A stretch of 14,944 nucleotides of DNA from Ilumatobacteraceae bacterium. Its GTDB lineage: Bacteria; Actinomycetota; Acidimicrobiia; Acidimicrobiales; Ilumatobacteraceae. Each line of letters starts with the position of its first letter. The stretch's first letter is position 1. The translations under genes were made by a program, and so were the position numbers. Below the pieces are notes generated by a model. That model was not told where the DNA came from, searched no databases, and was given only the letters and a program-made list of their open reading frames with translations. The stretch spans positions 1 through 14,944 of the forward strand of contig JALRDI010000035.1 in assembly GCA_023257035.1 (NCBI GenBank). Direction: 5' to 3'. Positions 13,032 to 14,944 of the stretch are shown piece by piece.

Positions 13032-13732
13032 GAGGAACTGAGGTTATCGGCGATCGCTGTCGCCGTCGCAATGACGTCGTCAAACATCTGCTCGGTCAGT
13101 CTTCCGGTGAAAGTGTTCTGCTGACTCGGATGGAACGAACAGACCAACGCCGGATGGGATTCTGTTGCTGGCACCACGACCCCGTGCCCAAACGCCGGCC
13201 TCGGTGAAATGTCGAAATATCGGCATGCTGCCTGGTAACCAAATGCACCCAAGCAAACGACGACCGAGCAATTCACGAGCAATGAAAACTCTCTACGGAG
13301 GAACGGTTCGCAGGAGTCTCGCTCCTCAGTTGTCGGTTTATTCGCCGGCGGTGCGCACCGAACAGCCGCGAGCACCCATGCATCGGTCAGCTCCAAGCCA
13401 TCATCGATCGATACTGACGCTTCCTGATTTGCAAGTCCCGCTCGATACAGGGCTCGAAACAGCCAATCTCCACTTCGATCACCAGTGAAGACACGTCCAG
13501 TCCTGTTTGCGCCATGAGCCGCAGGTGCCAATCCAAGAAACACAATGCGCGCGGACCGATCTCCAAAACCTGGAATAGGGCGCCCCCAATACTCCTCGTC
13601 GCGATACGACGCTCGCTTCTCTCGAGCGACCTGCTCTCGCCAGGACACCAACCGCGGGCACAACCGGCAATCGATGATGTCGGCTTCGAGTAATTCAAAA
13701 CTGTCGGAGCAGTTGCTGTTGTCCTCGCTCAT
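13028..13732 (-). CDS. udgB: family 5 uracil-DNA glycosylase (UdgB)
   Basis: Uracil-DNA glycosylase of family 5, 234 residues, excising uracil (and often hypoxanthine) from DNA in base excision repair. The Fe-S cluster ligands are in DCRLCP (Cys22, Cys25) and RCAPPANKPTTEERDSC (Cys126, Cys141), the spacing of families 4 and 5. Motif 1 is GLAPAAHGANRTGRVFTGD (residues 68-85), with Ala rather than Glu or Asp at the catalytic position, as is typical of family 5. The C-terminal motif is HPSQQNTFTGRLT. GGGGAG just upstream supports the ATG at 13732; a longer frame starting at 13825 would run into the divergent phosphomutase gene. The lipoprotein gene is translated downstream from an overlapping start. 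Confidence 0.93.
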   Translation of the reverse strand: MSEDNSNCSDSFELLEADIIDCRLCPRLVSWREQVAREKRASYRDEEYWGRPIPGFGDRSARIVFLGLAPAAHGANRTGRVFTGDRSGDWLFRALYRAGLANQEASVSIDDGLELTDAWVLAAVRCAPPANKPTTEERDSCEPFLRREFSLLVNCSVVVCLGAFGYQAACRYFDISPRPAFGHGVVVPATESHPALVCSFHPSQQNTFTGRLTEQMFDDVIATATAIADNLSSS

Positions 13733-13753
13733 GCGTCTCCCCTGGTTCCGTTG

Positions 13754-13768
13754 TAGGTTTGCAGATCG
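13754..13768 (+). promoter_or_regulatory. possible promoter of the phosphomutase gene
   Basis: TAGGTT (13754-13759) fits TAnnnT and lies 9 nt before the ATG at 13769, within the 36-bp gap between the divergent udgB and phosphomutase genes. No Shine-Dalgarno is seen, so the transcript would have almost no leader. Confidence 0.35.
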
Positions 13769-14419
13769 ATGGCAAAATCTCGAACAGCAGCTCCAGCCTT
13801 CACGACGATTCTCCTCGTTCGCCACGGCAATACGCCCACAACGGGAAAGGTTTTACCGGGGAGAGCGAAAGGGCTTTCGCTCTCCGACAAAGGGCGCGAA
13901 CAGGCCGAAAATGCAGCGTCACGAATTGCAGCGCTGGCTCGGGTCGACGCCGTGTACTGTTCTCCGCTTGAACGTGCTCGCGAGACCGCTGCACCGATCG
14001 CTGCGGCTCGAAATCTGAAGCCAAAGATTGATCGCGGGCTTCTTGAGTGCGAGTTCGGCGATTGGACTGGCGCGCAACTCTCAAAACTTTCGAAATTGCC
14101 AGAATGGTCAACCGTTCAACGTGCGCCATCAACATTTCGCTTTCCGAACGGCGAAAGCTTCACTGAAATGCAAGTACGAATCGTGTCGGCTCTCGACCGG
14201 CTACGTGACGCTCATCCCGGCGGAACGATTGTCTGCGTGTCGCACGCCGACCCAATCAAAGCCGCTGTTGCACATGCCGTCGGAACGCATCTCGACCTCT
14301 TTCAGCGAATCGTGATTTCTACCTGTTCCATTTCGGCACTTGCATGGTCACCACATGGCCCCGCTGTGCTCGCAGTCAATACGACTGCCGGTCCGATTGG
14401 TGATCTTGCACTGTCATGA
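13769..14419 (+). CDS. histidine phosphatase / phosphoglycerate mutase-like protein (MSMEG_4193 family)
   Basis: 216-residue histidine phosphatase superfamily protein. The phospho-accepting motif LLVRHGNT gives His19 (with Arg18), followed by SPLERARETA (Arg69), the acidic residue region LLECEFGDWTG (Glu93) and the second catalytic His159 in CVSHADPIKAA. The Glu-Phe-Gly-Asp-Trp segment and the PFPNGES-like FPNGESFTEMQ stretch match the actinobacterial MSMEG_4193 (Rv2135c-like) family. The true substrate is not established. It overlaps the DUF3090 gene by ATGA. The same order, phosphomutase - DUF3090 - SCO1664-like, is conserved in many actinobacteria near mshC, which hints at a link to mycothiol or a shared membrane/sugar-phosphate process, but this is unproven. 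Confidence 0.93.
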   Translation: MAKSRTAAPAFTTILLVRHGNTPTTGKVLPGRAKGLSLSDKGREQAENAASRIAALARVDAVYCSPLERARETAAPIAAARNLKPKIDRGLLECEFGDWTGAQLSKLSKLPEWSTVQRAPSTFRFPNGESFTEMQVRIVSALDRLRDAHPGGTIVCVSHADPIKAAVAHAVGTHLDLFQRIVISTCSISALAWSPHGPAVLAVNTTAGPIGDLALS

Positions 14420-14913
14420 ATCCAATTGATGCTTCCTTGGACGAGGTCGACGTCTTCACAACCGGTGCCATTGGCCGGCCAGGGCAACGAACCTTCTTTC
14501 TTCAGGTGGTCGGTGAGGGCTCGCGCTTTTCGGTGAAGTGCGAGAAGTTGCAGGTGGCCGCAATCTCGCAATACCTAACAGATGTGCTTCAGGATCTCCC
14601 GCCTGCTGAGGAGCGGCCTATCCCCAGCTCGATGTCCCTCTCGACTCCCGACGTTCCATCGTTCGTTCTCGGGCGCATCGCTCTTGGTTACGACACTCAC
14701 AATGACCGACTCATTCTTGAGCTCGTAGAAATGGGAGAAACCGAAGACGACGAGTTCGAAGACCTTGGGCGTATTCGGCTCTCGATCACCAGAGGCCAAG
14801 CAACAGCATTTTGTGAGCACGCTGATGCGGCGGTGTCCGCTGGGCGTCCCCCATGTCACTGGTGTGATGGTGTCGTCGACCCAGATGGGCACGTATGTCC
14901 GCGGATGAACTAG
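14416..14913 (+). CDS. DUF3090 family protein
   Basis: 165-residue protein of unknown function matching DUF3090 of actinobacteria. It opens with the family-typical GRPGQRTFFLQ and VKCEKLQVAAI segments, has a short beta-rich core including GRIALGYD, and ends in the zinc-ribbon-like PPCHWC-x10-CPRMN (Cys147, 150, 161). Only three cysteines are seen in the ribbon, so a fourth metal ligand, if any, must be elsewhere; His148 is a candidate. It starts with an ATG overlapping the phosphomutase stop (ATGA) and its own stop lies 19 bp inside the next gene, so all three genes are probably one translationally coupled unit. Function unknown; the family call is firm. Confidence 0.93.
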   Translation: MNPIDASLDEVDVFTTGAIGRPGQRTFFLQVVGEGSRFSVKCEKLQVAAISQYLTDVLQDLPPAEERPIPSSMSLSTPDVPSFVLGRIALGYDTHNDRLILELVEMGETEDDEFEDLGRIRLSITRGQATAFCEHADAAVSAGRPPCHWCDGVVDPDGHVCPRMN

Positions 14914-14944
14914 ACCGGATCGACTTCCTGCAGCAAGCCGATCT
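14895..14944 (+). CDS. start of SCO1664-like gene (partial, runs off the right edge)
   Basis: Only about 16 residues are visible (MSADELDRIDFLQQAD). The ATG at 14895 overlaps the end of DUF3090 by 19 bp in another frame. Identification as the SCO1664 family rests mainly on conserved gene order after DUF3090, with some support from the acidic, leucine-rich N-terminus. Proteins of that family carry a PI3/4-kinase-like fold; nothing of that domain is inside the window. Confidence 0.55.
   Translation, partial: MSADELDRIDFLQQAD

Noticed and set aside
13733..13825. Longer N-terminus of the uracil-DNA glycosylase
   Set aside because: It would overlap the divergent phosphomutase coding region; ATG 13732 has a GGGGAG site and the Fe-S motif at the usual distance.

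Overview
The window looks like chromosomal core DNA of an actinobacterium, most likely a marine or freshwater member of the Acidimicrobiia. This is inferred from moderately high GC, the conserved actinobacterial trio phosphomutase - DUF3090 - SCO1664-like gene at the right end, an F420-type FrhB protein, a family 5 uracil-DNA glycosylase and several promoters of leaderless type. I see no mobile element, CRISPR array, tRNA or rRNA.

Left part (1-3260): a partial SDR oxidoreductase (minus strand, running off the left edge) diverges from a single-domain rhodanese. Next come an aldo/keto reductase and an SsuD-like flavin monooxygenase that overlap by 4 bp. A lone sugar-type ABC ATPase (minus strand, 3258-4427) converges on them. 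The reductase plus SsuD-like pair recalls desulfonation pathways that oxidise a sulfonate carbon and reduce the resulting carbonyl, but neither the substrate nor a complete pathway is visible.

Middle part (4428-7578): an unrecognised 195-residue protein with a highly charged, basic tail converges on, and overlaps, an MFS transporter. The transporter lies 6 bp behind an acyl-CoA dehydrogenase, both on the minus strand.

Nitrogen region (7684-12737, plus strand): a 74-residue protein that is only an OmpR/PhoB-type winged helix comes first. It is followed by amt1-glnK1, then amt2-glnK2, then an FrhB/F420-type iron-sulfur oxidoreductase. Both amt genes are preceded by arrays of 5-bp half-sites in exact 11-bp phase that match the GlnR box pattern GTnAC-N6-GAAAC. 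In both, a TAnnnT -10 element begins 15 bp after the start of the last half-site. This is the most interesting part of the window: two ammonium uptake and sensing modules with matching promoter architecture, a minimal regulator-like protein at the head and a redox protein at the tail, where glnD might have been expected.

Right part (12738-14944): a small lipoprotein and a family 5 uracil-DNA glycosylase (minus strand, 4-bp overlap) diverge from the phosphomutase - DUF3090 - SCO1664-like set, whose members overlap each other and of which the last is cut by the window edge. In other actinobacteria this set lies near mshC (mycothiol biosynthesis).
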